A stretch of 64,000 nucleotides of DNA, from positions 1 through 64,000 of the forward strand of contig JAGTXO010000059.1 of assembly GCA_019448385.1 (NCBI GenBank). The letters run 5' to 3'. Position 1 is the first letter of the stretch. Each line of letters begins with the position of its first letter. Below the pieces are notes generated by a model. The model saw nothing but the letters and a program-made list of their open reading frames with translations, was not told the DNA's origin and made no database searches. Made by a program: the position numbers and the translations under genes. The DNA comes from Diacronema lutheri. Its lineage: Eukaryota; Haptophyta; Pavlovophyceae; Pavlovales; Pavlovaceae. Below, in pieces: positions 30,601 through 42,400 of the stretch.

Positions 30601-32481
30601 ATGGATGCGCTCGCGCTCGCGACGCGCGACCTGCTCGATCGTTCGCGCGCCGAGGGCCGGCGCCGCGTCAACGCGGTGCGCAGGCCTCTGATCGTGATCG
30701 CGGTGGCGCTCCTCCTCCCTGCCTTTGCGAGCGTCGGCGCGTTCGCCGTGCTTGGCGACGGGCCGTTCGACGACATGCCGCTCATCGGGATGGTGCTCGG
30801 GCTGACAGGCTTCGCGTGCCTGCTGAGCGCGTCGCTGCCCGAGGACCGGACAATGCCGTACGCGCTCTGCGCGATTGCCATGGCCATTAGCTCGCTCCTC
30901 GTGGCGCTTGACACGTCCACGTCGCCCACCGAATGGGCGCACGCGCGCGCCGAGTGCGCGCGCGCGCGCGGCGGCGGCGCGTGCGCGCTCGCGACCGCGT
31001 ACGCAGTGACGGTCGCGCAAGACGCGGCGTGCGGGCTGCTCATCATCGCGCGGCTCTCGCTCCTCGTCTACGGCCGTGTGCGCGTCGGCCCGACGCCGCG
31101 CCGCGCGTGGCTCGTGACGCTCTCGACCGTGCGCGCAGGCTGCACCTCGTACGTGGCGATGGTGCTCGCGCGCGGCATCATCGACGCGGTGCACGCGGGC
31201 GAGGTCGGCGCGATCGTCATCATGCGCGTGTGTGTGGCGTGCTGGCTCTTCTTTATCGCCGCCGTCCTCCTCGCGCCGTCGACAATTCGCCGCATCCACG
31301 CGTGGCTCGAGCGGCGCGGCGAGGCGGCAAACTCGGCCGCGGCGATCGCGACGCTCATCGGCGGCTCGCGCACGCCGGCGGAGACGTTGGACGAGGGCGT
31401 GCGCACGTTGCGCGGCGTGCCGGCCGACCGCCTCCGCCCCGAGCACTTCCAGCCCCCACGCGCGTCGTCGTCGACGCTGCTCGCCCGGCTGAGCCGCGCG
31501 AGCGCGCGCACGACGAGCACCTCCACGCGCGCCGACGTGCGGCGCGAGGGTGCGGCGCGAACCGGGTGGGCGACGGCCGCGCGGCCGCCCGCCGCCGCGG
31601 CGTGCACGTGGCGCGCCCTCGCCGCGCTCGCCAAGCTGCCGTTCGCCCGCTCGCCGCGCGAGCGGGCGCGCGCCGCGGGCTGCGCCATCGCGCCCCTGCC
31701 GACGCCGGGCGTCGGCGGCAGTCCGCGCGCGTCGACGTGGCCGGCGTTTGCGCGCGCGCGCCACGCGGGCACCGAGCTCGACGCGCCGCCGCGCGCGCTC
31801 GAGCGCGCGGACGAGCGCGTGGCGCGCGGGTCGTTTCTGCCGCTTTTCAAGCTTCGGCGCGCGTCGGTCGAGCCAGCGACCGCCGATCGGGCGAGCGCGC
31901 TGGCGGAGCCGCCCGTGTGGGTGCACGCGCGCTACGGCGAGGTGGACTGCTTCATCTCGCACTCGTGGTCCGACTCGGCCGAGCGCAAGTGGGAGGCCGT
32001 GCAGGCGTGGCGCGCGCACTTTAAGGCGGCGCACGGGCGCGAGCCGATTCTCTGGCTCGATCGGCTGTGCATCGACCAATCAGCGATCGCCACCTCGATC
32101 CAGCTGCTCCCTATCTACCTCTCCGCGTGCTCGCGCATGCTCTGCCTGGCCGGCGAGACGTACCTCTCGCGGCTGTGGTGCCTGATCGAGCTCTTCGTCT
32201 TCGTCGAGACGGGCGGCAGCGCCGAGCGCATCGACGTGCGGTTTGTCACCGCCGACGGCGGCGCGGAGGCGATCGGCGCGGTGGACGTGCGCACCGCCCT
32301 CTGCTCGAACGCCGCCGACGCCGACCGGCTGCGCGCGACGATCGAGGCGTCGTTCGCGGGCGCGGGCGCGTTCAACGCGCGCATGACCGAGCTCATCGGC
32401 GCGGGGCTCGCGCGGCCGTCCGCGCGCACGCGCGCGGACGATCGGACGAAGACGGACGAGGCGGGCCCGCGTGTGCTCTAA
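30601..32481 (+). CDS. Six-pass membrane protein with C-terminal TIR-like domain
   Basis: The ATG at 30601 (MDALALATRDLLDR) is preferred over the GTG just before it. Six hydrophobic segments lie within residues 27-225 (for example LIVIAVALLLPAFA, IGMVLGLTGFACLL, VCVACWLFFIAAVLLAP). A basic, low-complexity cytoplasmic stretch follows to about 430. The C-terminal domain (about 440-560) holds DCFISHSWSDSAERKW, ILWLDRLCIDQ and SRLWCLIELFVF, the FISHSW/WxDxxCIDQ/RLWCxxEL pattern of TIR-like domains common in protists. TIR domains either assemble signalling complexes or hydrolyse NAD. The Glu of RLWCLIE could be the catalytic acid, but I cannot settle enzyme versus scaffold. It is a single exon ending at TAA 32481. 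The leader repeat lies immediately upstream. Confidence 0.85.
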   Translation: MDALALATRDLLDRSRAEGRRRVNAVRRPLIVIAVALLLPAFASVGAFAVLGDGPFDDMPLIGMVLGLTGFACLLSASLPEDRTMPYALCAIAMAISSLLVALDTSTSPTEWAHARAECARARGGGACALATAYAVTVAQDAACGLLIIARLSLLVYGRVRVGPTPRRAWLVTLSTVRAGCTSYVAMVLARGIIDAVHAGEVGAIVIMRVCVACWLFFIAAVLLAPSTIRRIHAWLERRGEAANSAAAIATLIGGSRTPAETLDEGVRTLRGVPADRLRPEHFQPPRASSSTLLARLSRASARTTSTSTRADVRREGAARTGWATAARPPAAAACTWRALAALAKLPFARSPRERARAAGCAIAPLPTPGVGGSPRASTWPAFARARHAGTELDAPPRALERADERVARGSFLPLFKLRRASVEPATADRASALAEPPVWVHARYGEVDCFISHSWSDSAERKWEAVQAWRAHFKAAHGREPILWLDRLCIDQSAIATSIQLLPIYLSACSRMLCLAGETYLSRLWCLIELFVFVETGGSAERIDVRFVTADGGAEAIGAVDVRTALCSNAADADRLRATIEASFAGAGAFNARMTELIGAGLARPSARTRADDRTKTDEAGPRVL

Positions 32482-33094
32482 GCGTGCGCCCAACACGAAT
32501 GCTCGTTGGGCCTGCCTCCTGAGTCCTGATGACCGCATCGTCGTGGAACGGCGGCTGGAAGATTGGCGCGTGCAGCCGCCCTGGGAGTGCCGGAGTGGAC
32601 CACTCTGGGGGTGCCGTGGAATGGCAGCGGCGCAGCGCGCTCACACTTTGTCACGCCGCGTGACGCCAGTCAGCCCGGCGCCCTTTCAACGGGCGGCGCT
32701 TTCCGAACCGCCGCGTCGGGCGTCGCGCCGGGCCCACGCAGCAAGCCCGGGTCGAAAGGGAGGCGCAGGAAGCACACGCTCGCACAAAAGAGACAGAGAG
32801 AGTGAGAGAGAGACAAGAGAAAAATAGGCGGGAAACCGGGCACGGCCGGAGGAGGCATCCCTTCGCCGAGATGTGCGCACGGCCGCGCTGCCGGCTCGAA
32901 GACCGCGCGTCATTGGGCACCCGTGACCGTTTCGAACCACACGCGCGGCGCTGCCGGCTCGAAAACCGGCGCGTCATTGGGCACCCGTGACCGTTTCAAA
33001 CCGGCGCGTCATTGGGCAGCACCGGCGCGGCGCGTCATTGGGCAGCTGTGACCGTTTCGAAGCGCACGCGCGGCCCTCGCCAAGCGCCGGCGCG
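32482..33094. other. Intergenic region between convergent TIR-like and histidine-kinase genes
   Basis: Both flanking genes end here, so the interval holds two 3-prime ends. A purine-rich patch (GAGAGAGTGAGAGAGAGAC near 32795) and the tandem repeats at 32880-33075 are the only structure seen; no gene. Confidence 0.6.
32880..33075 (+). repeat. Short tandem repeats with GCGCGTCATTGGGCA core
   Basis: The core GCGCGTCATTGGGCA followed by CCGTGACCGTTTC or a variant occurs four times, with GCTGCCGGCTCGAA units between the first copies. Each core contains an ATTGG (inverted CCAAT) box. It sits just beyond the stop of the histidine-kinase gene. Confidence 0.7.
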
Positions 33095-35625
33095 CTACGC
33101 GGCGGCCGTCGGCGACTCGTGCGCGCTCGACTCGGCGGGCGGCGCGGTCTTGGTCGCGCCGTTGCGCGCGGCCTGCGGCAGGCTCGACGGCAGGTCGACG
33201 CCCGTGTGCGCGCACAGCGCCGCGCGCAGCCGCTCGGTGGAGAGGGGCTTGGGCTCAAAGCCGTCGAAGCGGCTGATGTCGACGCCCTCCTCCGCGGAGA
33301 CGGCGACGATCGGCATCGTCGCGCCGAGCTCGGTGCGCGCGATCCGCGTCGCCTCGTACCCGTCCATCACGGGCATGCGCAGGTCCATCAGCACGAGCGC
33401 GTACCCGCCGGGCGGCGGGTCGCGCAGCGCCTCAACGGCCTTTGAGCCGTCCTCCGCCGTGTCGTAGGTGAAGCCGAACCGCTTGAGGCGCGTGCACACC
33501 ATCTTGAGGCAGAAGGGCGAGTCGTCCACCACGAGCACGCGCATCGGCGCGCGCGCGTCGAAGATGCCGCGCTCGGCGACCGCCGCCGCCTTGGGCTCGG
33601 CGCGCGCGAGCGTCGCGGGCTCCCACGTCGCCGACGAGCCGGCGGTCGGCGCCTCGAGCGGCGTGTCGACCTCGGGCGCGTTGTAGACGAGCTCGGGCGC
33701 CGCGCCCGACGCGTCCGCCTCGGCGCGCGTGCGCGGCAGCTCAAACCAGAAGCGCGTCGCGCCCGGGCGTGACGCGTACCGCAGCTCGGCGCCGAGGGCG
33801 TTACACAGCGAGTAACAGAGTGACAGGCCAATGCCGATGCCCTCATGGCCGCTGTCAAGGGACAAGTCCTTGGCGAGGCTCGCGCGGTGCTGGTCGAGCG
33901 TCGCGCCGTCCGCTTCGGCGAGCGCCGCGTGCGCCGGCTGGCGGTAGCGCTGGAAGATGTTGACGTCGTCCGACTCGAGGCCCTTGCCCGTGTCCACGAC
34001 GGCGAACGTGACGCCGTCCGGGCCGTGCGTCACGCGCAGCGTCACGCGGCCTGCCGACGTCGCGTGCGCGGCGTTGCGCAGCAGGTGGCGGAGGACGCGG
34101 CCGAGCACCGCCGAGTCCGTCTTGACGCTCGCGCCGCCCGCATCGACGTGTGCGCTGAGCGCGACGCCCTGCCGGCAGAGGCCGAGCCGTGCCGCGTCGT
34201 CGATCGCCGCGCGCGCGAGCTGGCGCACGTCGTGCGGTGCGGTGTGCAGGACGAGCGTCGCGCACTCGTCGAAGCGGAGCGAGTCGGTGAAGTCGCGCGT
34301 CATCTCGACGATCCTCGTGACAAGCCGTGTCGAACTGCTCAGCAGCGCGCCCACCGTCGGCGTGCCGCCCTCGCCGCCCTCGCCGCCGCCGGCCGCGCGC
34401 TCGCGCGAGCGCTCGCCCAGCTCCTCGAGGTTGTGCAGGAGCAGGTGGCATGGCGTCCGGATGAGGTGCAGAGTCCGGCTGACGAACTGGTCGAAAAGCT
34501 GCGCAGTCCGGCGCGCCTCGCTCAGCTGCATCTCGACCTGCGCCTCACGCACGCGCCGGCCCGTGTCGTCGCGGATGAAGCAGCGCGTGTGGTTGAAGTC
34601 GCCCGCGTCGGTGTAGTTGACGTTCGAGTCGATGAGCAGCGGCACGATCCGCCCGTCCTTGGCGCGGAAGCGCACGGGCACGTCCTTGATCGCGTTGCCC
34701 GAGCCGAGCTGCGCGCGCGGGCGGGCGGGCGGGCGGGCGGTCGGGCGCATTTGAGCGGGCGCGGATCGGATGGTTCGCGGCGAGCGCGTCGCACGGGCGG
34801 GCGCACCGCCGCTCGAGGCGCCCGAGCGCGAGCCGCGCGCGCGGGCGAGGGGGCGCACACGGGGCCAACGCGGCGCGCGGCCGCCGCGCGCGCCCGACGG
34901 CCGCAGGCGCGCGCGCACCTGCTTAAAGATTTCTAGGACAATCTCCTCCTCGTCGGGGCAGAAGTTCATGATCGGCTTGCCAATGTACTCCTCCCGGCTG
35001 TACCCGAGGATCCGCAGCTCCGTGTCGTTGGCCCAGAGCACGTGCCCCGTGCCACTCAGCCAGTGCATCGCGATGGGCGCCCTCTGCAAAAAGTCTTGGA
35101 ACCTGCAGCGAGGCCGCGCGCAAGTACGCAAGCGCGCGCGCAGAGCATGAGTGCATGCGCCGATGGCGCGGCGGCGTGCCGCAGTCGGGCGTGCGCGCAC
35201 GCGCCGCCACCCACGCGCGCTTGCGCGCGTTTGCGCGCGCACTCGGCGTCCTTGGCGCGCTGCTCTTCGTCCGCCTCGGTCACCGCCTCGGCGACGAGCA
35301 CGATGCCGCCGTCGGGCGCGCGCGAGAGCGTGAGGTCAAAGTGGCGCGCGACCGGGAAGCCGTCGGCGCCGCGCATCGTCAGCAGGTTGGCGTCCTTCAC
35401 CTTGATACGCTTTGGCGCGGCCGCGCAGCGCGCGGCGTGCAGCGCGTCGCGCAGCGCGTTCGTCGCGCCCGTGTCGGCGGCGGTGTCGAGGAAGGGCATG
35501 CTGCGCAGCTTGAAAAGCGGGGAGACCTCCTCCTCGAAGCATCGGTTGGCGCGCACAACCTTGTCCTCCGCATCGAGCACCGCCGCAGGGACCGGCAGGG
35601 CGTCGAACGCGTCGACCTCGCCCAT
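33095..35625 (-). CDS. Hybrid histidine kinase with two PAS domains and a receiver domain
   Basis: Three exons fit: 35625-35243, 35102-34919 and 34708-33095, giving 726 residues. Both introns (140 and 210 bases) start GTGCGC and end CAG. ATG at 35625 (MGEVDAFDALPVPAAV) opens PAS 1 (about 5-125). PAS 2 (about 129-240) spans all three exons and contains LSGTGHVLWANDTELRILGY. The phospho-acceptor box is LHLIRTP (near 270). The ATPase domain has LLRNAAHA (N box), DTGKGLE (G1) and GHEGIGIGLSL (G2). The receiver (about 575-700) shows VLVVDDS, the phospho-Asp in LMDLRMPVMDG, VAVSA and EPKP. All catalytic positions are present, so it is likely an active soluble sensor kinase; no membrane segment is visible. 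The ligand of the PAS domains is unknown. Confidence 0.9.
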
Positions 35626-35636
35626 AATGTGGATAA

Positions 35637-35681
<45 letters not shown>

Positions 35682-36128
35682 CCCGCTGGGACGACGTCGT
35701 CGCGATTACCGAAATAGGACGGGGACGAGTCGTTGGGTTTAAGCGCGCATATGTTTCATCCGCTTCTGCCTTCCCGCCAGCGAATGCCGGTGCTGAAGCC
35801 CGACGCCGAAGCGGCGCCGGCGAATCGGCAAGGTGAGTAGCAGGTGCGTGAGTGTCCGACACCCACGCTGAGTGCCAAATGGGGCCCAACACGAGGTGGA
35901 TGCGCCCGCCGGCGGGCGCGAGATCGGTCAGGCGACAAGAGGCAAGGGCACCGTGAGACGGTCCCAGGGAAATGAGACCGTGAGACACGAGCACTGCGAG
36001 CGCACGACTGGCATGGCCAACGGCCAACTGACAACACGCAAAAACTCGCGGTCGGACACGGACACCGGCACGGCGACGAGAAGCGCCAGTGCCCCCAGCG
36101 TGTGGCGCACACGCGGCTATGTGGCCGC
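35626..36128. other. Intergenic region between HSP70-like 3-prime end and histidine-kinase promoter
   Basis: It contains a 43-base G tract (35638-35680), only 13 bases upstream of the kinase start codon. On the transcribed strand this is poly-C in the 5-prime leader or core promoter. The rest shows no gene; several GGGAAATGAGACCG-like purine patches lie near 35960. Confidence 0.6.
35638..35680. repeat. G43 homopolymer upstream of the histidine-kinase gene
   Basis: Forty-three uninterrupted G on the plus strand, C on the coding strand of the kinase. The length is likely unstable. Confidence 0.95.
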
Positions 36129-37496
36129 TCAACGCGCCGCGCGCACCGACAGCAGCAGCCGCTCCGCCTCGCGCACGCCGCCGCCGTTGGTCGCCGCCGC
36201 GCCCGCGCCACCGCCCTCCCCGCCGTTCGCGCGCTCCACGCCCGCCGCGCCCGCCGCGCCGTGCACCGAGCGCTGCGTGACAGTCAGCGTCCCGTCGCGT
36301 GACAGAGTGACGTGCAACTCGTGCGGGCCACTCCAGTCCGGCGCGATGCGCGCGCATCCGACGAGGCGCGCGCCACCACCGCCGCCACCGCCGCCACCGG
36401 ACAGGTCCGGCTCCTCGTACAGCGCGACGCGCAAGCCGCCGTCCCCGCCGTCCTCGCCGTCCCCGCCGGACGCACCGGACGCACCGGACGCACCGGACGC
36501 ACCGGACGTGGGCTGCGGGTGCGGCTGCGGCTGCGGCGCGGCCAACCGCAGCCGGCGGCTCGCCGGGAGCGGCGTGCCCCGCGGCAGCACGACGACGCGC
36601 GCACCGCCCGCCACCTCGCACGAGATGGCGCGCGGCGAGAGCGGCGCGCGCAGCACGCGCGCGCCGCGCGCGCCGCCGTCCGCCGCGCCGTGCGCCGTCC
36701 GCGCGCGCGACGCAAGCCGCGCGCATCCGAGCACGGCCGTTTCATCCGGCTGCGGCGCGCAATGGAGGGGGAGTCCGGGCAGAGCCGTCCGGAGCAGCGC
36801 GTGCAGGCGCGGCATCGCGCAACCGCCGCCCGCGAGGACGAGCGCGCCGACGCCGGTCGCCGCCGCCGCGTCCGCCGCGTCCGACGGCGCGCCCGCGCGC
36901 CGCGCGACGGCGGCAGCGAGCGCGACGATGCGCGCGGTGATCGGATTTAAAAGCTCGTCGAGTTTGGGCCTGTGGCGATGGCGGCGATGGTAACGGCGGG
37001 GGTGACGGCGGGGGTGACGGCGGGGGTAACGGTGGCGTCACGGTGGCGTCACGGTGGCGTCACGGCGTCACGGCGGGGCACGCGCGTCGGTGGCGGTGCC
37101 GCGCGTGTCGCGCGCGCGGGCGCGCGGGCGGTCGGGCGGAAAGACGGGCGGGGAGACGGGCGGAAAGACGGGCGGGGAGACGGGCGGGGAGACGGGCGGG
37201 GAGACGGGCGGGGAGACGGGCGGGGCGCACCTCGAGATCTGCACCGTGTAATCGCGCTCGTCCGCAAGCGCCTCGAGCGTCAGCGTGGCGAGCTGCGCCT
37301 TGCCCAGCTGCACGCGCGCCTCCTCCGCCGCGGCGCGCAGCCGCGCGAGCGAGCGCGCGTGCTCGCCGTCGTCGAGGCGCACGCGCGTCCTGCCGCCGCC
37401 GTTTCACGCGGCGTGACGCGTGACGCGTGACGCGTGACGCGGGGGGCGTGACGCGTGACGCGGGGGGCGTGACGCGTGACGCGGGGGAGGGGGGAG

Positions 37497-37530
<34 letters not shown>

Positions 37531-38091
37531 AGGCGGGCGGGGGGCCGAAGGGGGGGGGGGGGGGGGGGCGGGGCCCTCGGAAAGCGCGGCGCGGCGCGGC
37601 GCGGCACCTGCGCTGTACGTCCGCGAGGAGGTGCTTGACAACCACCAAGTCGGCGACGCGCGTGGACAAGCCCTCGTCGTCCTCCGACGCGACGAGGGCG
37701 AGACCTGCGCGCGCGCGCCGGTGGGGCGCGTGGCGGTGGGGTGCGCGCCGGTGGGGTGCGTGGCGGTGGGGCGCGTGGCGGTGGGGTGCGTGGCGGTGGG
37801 GCGCGTGGCGGTGGGGTGCGTGGCGGTGGGGGCGTGGCGGTGGGGGCGCGTGGCGGTGGGGCGCGTGGCGGTGGGGTGCGTGGCGGAGATGGCGGAGGGG
37901 TGGAAGGCGCGGCGCGCGGCATGGCGGCGCTGTGCGCGCGCGCCGTCGCGCGCCGCGCGTGCGTCGTCCGCCGGCCCGCCATCGCCCGCCATCGCCCGCC
38001 ATCGCCCCCCCTCCCCCCATCCACCCCATCCCCATCCCCCCCATCCCCGCCCGCGCAGCACGCACGGTTCGCCCCCCCCCCCCCTCCCCCA

Positions 38092-38123
<32 letters not shown>

Positions 38124-39203
38124 ATCCCCTCCCGCGCAGCGCGCACGGTTAGAGGTGGCGTCGAGCGCAACGAGCGACGCCGCGGCGCCGCTCGCCCCCC
38201 ACTCGACGACGAGCACGCACATGCCGCCGGCGGAGGCGCCACTCGGATCGCCGCCATCGCCCACCGCCTGCGCGACCTCGCCCCCGGCCGCGGCCGGCGC
38301 GGCCGCAGCCCCGCCGCCGCCTCCGCCGCCTCCGCCGCCACTGCCGCCGCCACCGGCGGCGAGGCCAAAGGGCGGCGGCAGGCCGTCCGTGCCGAGCGCG
38401 ACGGCGAGCGGCGACGGCACGAGCGTCGCGCGCACGCCCGCAGCGAGCGCCGCGCGCTTGAGCGCGGCCGCGCGGCGTGCGGGCGTGCCGGGTGGCAACG
38501 GCACGAAGGCCTCGCGCACGGGCGCGTTGACGAAGGCCTCCGCATCGGCGCGCAGCCGTCGGAGGAGCAAGGACGCGACAAACTCGGCCGAGTACGACTT
38601 GGCCGCCCCGCGGATGCTCAGAGCGACGCGTGCCGAAGCGGCCGGCGCGCGCGCGCCGGCGGCGTTGCCGTCGTCAGCGTCGTCGTTGTCGTTGTCGTCG
38701 TCGTCGGCGGCGGCGGCGTCAGACGGCGCGGCGCGGGCCACGCCAGCGCCCTCAGCACCGCCACCACTGCCACCCACCTCAACGCCACCGCCGCCACCGC
38801 CGCTGCTGCCACCGCCGCCCGCGTCGGCGTCCGCGGGCGCGAGCGCAAAAAGCCACTCGCCGCCCCACCGCGCGTGCTCGTCCGAGCCGTGCGCGAGGCC
38901 GAGGAGTCGACGGAGGTCGATGATGGTGGCGCGCGGGTTGCGCAGCCGCTGCGACAGCGCCGCCTCGCCGAGCAGCTGCTCCTCGTCCGTGAACGCTACG
39001 CACGCGGGCGTCGCGCGGTTGCCCTGTTCGTTCGCGACGACCTCGCACGCACCGTCGCGCACGCACGCGATGCGGCCGTAGGCGAGGCCGAGCTCGAGGC
39101 CGACAATGACGGGCGCGCCCTGCGCCTCGGGCGTGCTCGGCTGCTCCGAGCCCGCCACGTCGCCGCCCTTGGCCTGCTGCTGCTTGCGGCCCTGCTTCCC
39201 CAT
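36129..39203 (-). CDS. Divergent HSP70-family protein (HSP110/SSZ1-like class)
   Basis: Exons 39203-38147, 37704-37608, 37389-37231 and 36969-36129 join in frame to 717 residues; introns are 442, 218 and 261 bases with GTGCGC, GTGCCG and GTGCGC donors. The N-terminus has VIVGLELGLAYGRIACV, then EVVANEQGNRATPACVAF and IIDLRRLLG, the HSP70 nucleotide-domain pattern. VLVVEWGASGAA is the phosphate-2 region. RLDDGEHARSLARLR and AAAEEARVQLGKAQLATLTL are the typical helix after it, and ALVLAGGGCAMPRLHALLR with QPDETAVLGCA is the adenosine motif. The invariant DLGTT phosphate loop reads ELGLAY, so ATP hydrolysis is probably lost or altered. Such diverged members act as nucleotide-exchange factors or ribosome-associated partners of true HSP70. 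Gly/Ala/Asp-rich insertions enlarge exon 1. The substrate-binding part after about residue 520 is short and weakly conserved. Confidence 0.8.
37130..37225. repeat. Tandem GGGCGGGGAGAC repeat in HSP70-like intron 3
   Basis: Units of GGGCGGGGAGAC or GGGCGGAAAGAC, 12 bases each, repeat about seven to eight times inside the third intron (36970-37230), close to its donor. They are non-coding. Confidence 0.85.
37415..37570. repeat. GACGCGTGACGC repeats and G tracts in HSP70-like intron 2
   Basis: GCGTGACGCGTGACGCGGGG units at about 37415-37485 are followed by G tracts to 37570 (a G30 run at 37500-37529). On the transcribed strand the tracts are poly-C, lying near the donor at 37607. Confidence 0.85.
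37715..37890. repeat. Tandem GGCGGTGGGGYGCGT repeat in HSP70-like intron 1
   Basis: A unit of about 15 bases, GGCGGTGGGGCGCGT or GGCGGTGGGGTGCGT, repeats about ten times inside intron 1 (37705-38146), next to its acceptor. A poly-C stretch (about 38072-38124) lies next to the donor. Confidence 0.85.
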
Positions 39204-39496
39204 CGCGCCGCGGCGGGTGGATACGGGGCCGAAAAAGGCAACCACGTACTACTCAGTACTTAGTTGGCAAGTATGTGCGTGCGGGGCGATGGCGGCCAGC
39301 CGGCGCGATGGGGTTCGAGATGGTTGGGACCGGGCCACGACGCTGACGGGCACGGGGACCTGACCTTCTCGGCAGGTGGCGCTTGCCGCGGACGGACGGC
39401 TGACGGCGCGTGCAGCCCGCGCGCGCCAGCCGGCCTCACCACGCCGACACACACGATTGCGGGCCAACCACGCCTTCACCATCGACGCGCCGCGGC

Positions 39497-42400
39497 TCAC
39501 GCGTCCGTGGCATCGCCCACGTCCGCGTCGCGCGCCGCGACCTCGGGCTCCACGCCGCGCATGCGCACGTGCAGCTCCTCGGGCGCCACTGCGCACGCCT
39601 TGTCGACGCTCAGCCGGTGTGCGCGGAGCGCGGCGCGCCAGCGGCTCGCCGCGCCCGGCCGGCCGACCGGCACGGCGCCCGCCTCGGCGGCTCGCGCGCA
39701 CGCGTCCGGGCGGCGCGCGTCGGCGAGTGGCGCAGCCGGAGCCGGGTGCACGGAGCCGCCATCGCCGCCATCGTCCGTCCGGCACGTGGCGAGCTGCGCC
39801 GGCTCCCACGCCGCCGCCAGCTCGCCGACGCGCGACGCGGACGCGGCCGAGCCGCGCGCACGCCGCAGGTTGGCGCGCTCGCGCCGCGCGCTCGCCGACG
39901 GGCGCGAGGCAGCCGCCGACGTGGCCGAGCGCGACGACCCAGGCGGCGACGGCGCACGCGCGTCCGTCCGGCTGCGCGCGCTCGGCGGCTCGCCCGCGCC
40001 CGCCGCGCCCGCCGCGCCCGCCGACGCGCGCTCACTCGGCGGGGTCCGGTCGGTCCGGCCGGTCCGGTCGAATACCGGAACGGCGCGCGCGTAGAAGAGG
40101 CGCACCATCGTGCGCACAAAGTGGGGCACGCCGGTGCGCGCGCTCTCGCGCGGCTCCCACTCGGCCGGCGGCTCGGGTCGCATCGGTAGCGCAAGGGGCG
40201 GCAGTGCGCGCCCGCGGCAGCCGGGCGGGGCGTGGGGTCCGGGCGGGGCGTGGGGTCCGGGCGGGGCGTGGGGTCCGGGCGAGGGCGGGCGTACGCTGGG
40301 CGGCCTCGGCGCGGCGCGTTGCAGCGCGCCCGGACTCCCCGCCCCGCCCGGACCCCACGCCCCGCTCGGCGGCGCGCGCGCCGCGTCGTCGCCCGCGCAC
40401 CCGCCACCGCCGCCACCGCCGCCTCCTTCGCCGCCATCGCCAAGTGCGCTCGCGCGCCTCGACCGGCGGCGGACGGTCGACCCAACGGTAGCGGCGGCGG
40501 TGGCGGCGGCGGTGGCGGCGGTGGTGGTGGCGGCGGCGGCGGCGGCCCGAAAGTCCCACGAGCCGCCCACCTCGTCGCAGGCCGGCCGCGCGCGCGCCTC
40601 CGCGCCGCCATGCGCTGGTGGCGCGCAGGCGCAGGGTCGTTGCGGCCTCGCAGGGTCGGCGGCGCGTGCGCGCGCGCGCGCGAGGGCGCCGCCTCCGGCC
40701 GCGCCGCCTCGCGCCGTGTCGCCGCCGCCGGCCGCGCTGACGAGATCGGTGGCGGGCCACGCGTCGCCCGTGGGCGACCACGACGCGTCGGTCGTCGTCG
40801 TCAGGTGCGTGCACCGGTCGTCGTGGCTGCGCCAGCCGGACCAGCCGGACTGGGCGTCGCGGCTGCGCCAGCCGGACCAGCCGGACTGGGCGTCGCGGCT
40901 GCGCCAGCCGGACCAGCCGGACTGGGCGTCGCGGCTGCACGATGGCGACGTGCGCTCGCCCTCCACGTGGCTGGCGCCGTAGCACCGCCTCGTGCGCGCC
41001 ACGCCGCCGTCGCCGCCGCCAACGCCGCCAATGCCGCCGCCAAAGCCGCCGCCGTCTGCGCGCAGCGGCCGCCCGGGCGCGGCGCCGCGCGCCGCGCGCT
41101 CGTCGCGGCCCGCCGCCGCCGAGCCGTGCAACGGAGCACCAACGCCGCGCGGGCCCGCGGCCGCCCCCGCCTTGCGCCCGGCCGAGCGCGCGCCGCGCGC
41201 GCGCGCGCGCCACGTGCGCATGGCGAGCGCGCAGCCGCAGCAGAGCGCGCACAGCGACGCCGACGCGGCCACCACCGCCGAGCGCCCGGCCGAGCGCTCG
41301 GCGTCGCTGTCTGCCGGCGGCGCGCGCGCGAGGGACGCGCCAAGCTGCGGCGGCAGCGCCCCGCCGCCATCGTCCGCGCCACCGTCAACGTCATCGTCAC
41401 CATCACCACCGTCACCACCGTCACCGTCACCGTCACCGTCACCATCACCGCCGTCACCGTCACCGTCACTGTCCGGCTGCGGCGGCAGCGCGCACGAGCC
41501 GTCGTCCACCTCCGCGCGCGACTCGTAGTTGGACGCGCGCGCGTTGGTGCAGCCGCCGCGCATCTCAACGGGCGCGCGCGCCAGCTGCGCGCCCACCGCG
41601 CGCCCAATCGCGTCCGCGCGCGTACCGGCGATGGCGTGCCGCACGGCCGCTGCGCGCTCGGCGTCGGGCGCGCGCAACTCGACAATGACGGCGCAGCGCA
41701 CCACAACGTCGAAGCGCTTGATCCGCGCGGCCTCCGCCGGCACGCCGGCGGCCTCGGCGAGCGCGCGAGCGATGCGCGGCCGAAGCGCGCGCCACGCGGC
41801 CGGCGCGCCGCACGCTTCCGCCGCAAGTCGCCGCAGCGCGCCGTCGCGGACGCGACCGCCGTCGATTTCGTCAGCGCCAGCGCCCGCGCCCGCGTCGGCA
41901 TCCGCGTCGGCGTCGGCGTCGGCGTTGGCGTTGGCGTCCGTGCGAGCGTCCGAGCCGTCCGCGGTGGCGTTCGCCAAGTTGAAGGGGGCAGGCGCCGTAG
42001 CGCGCGCACTTTCGAATTCGGGCGCCGTCAGGTTGAACTCGAGTTCAAAAAAGAGCGCGAACGCGCCGCCTACGCGCGGAGGCGGCGGAGGAGGCGGCGG
42101 CGGCGGCGGCGGCGGCGGCCGTGGCGGCAGCGACGGCGACGGCGGCGGGCTCGGCGGCGGCGGCAAGGGTGGCGGCGGCGGCGGCGATGACGGGGGCGGT
42201 GGAGGCGGCGGCGGCGGCGGCGGCGGCGGGCGCGGCGGCAGCGAAGGCAACGGCGGCGGGATCGGCGGTGGTGATGGCGACGGGCTCGGCGGCGGGCTCG
42301 GCGGCGGGAGCATCGGGGGCGGCGGGCGTGGCGACGGCGGCGAGGGCGGCGGCGGTGGCGGCGGTGGCGGCGGCGGTGGCGGTGGCCGTGGCGGCAGTGA

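Noticed and set aside
40820-40945. Short regularly spaced repeats as a regulatory array
   Set aside because: They are in frame inside the pherophorin tail and encode a conserved Trp-containing peptide, so protein repeats explain them.
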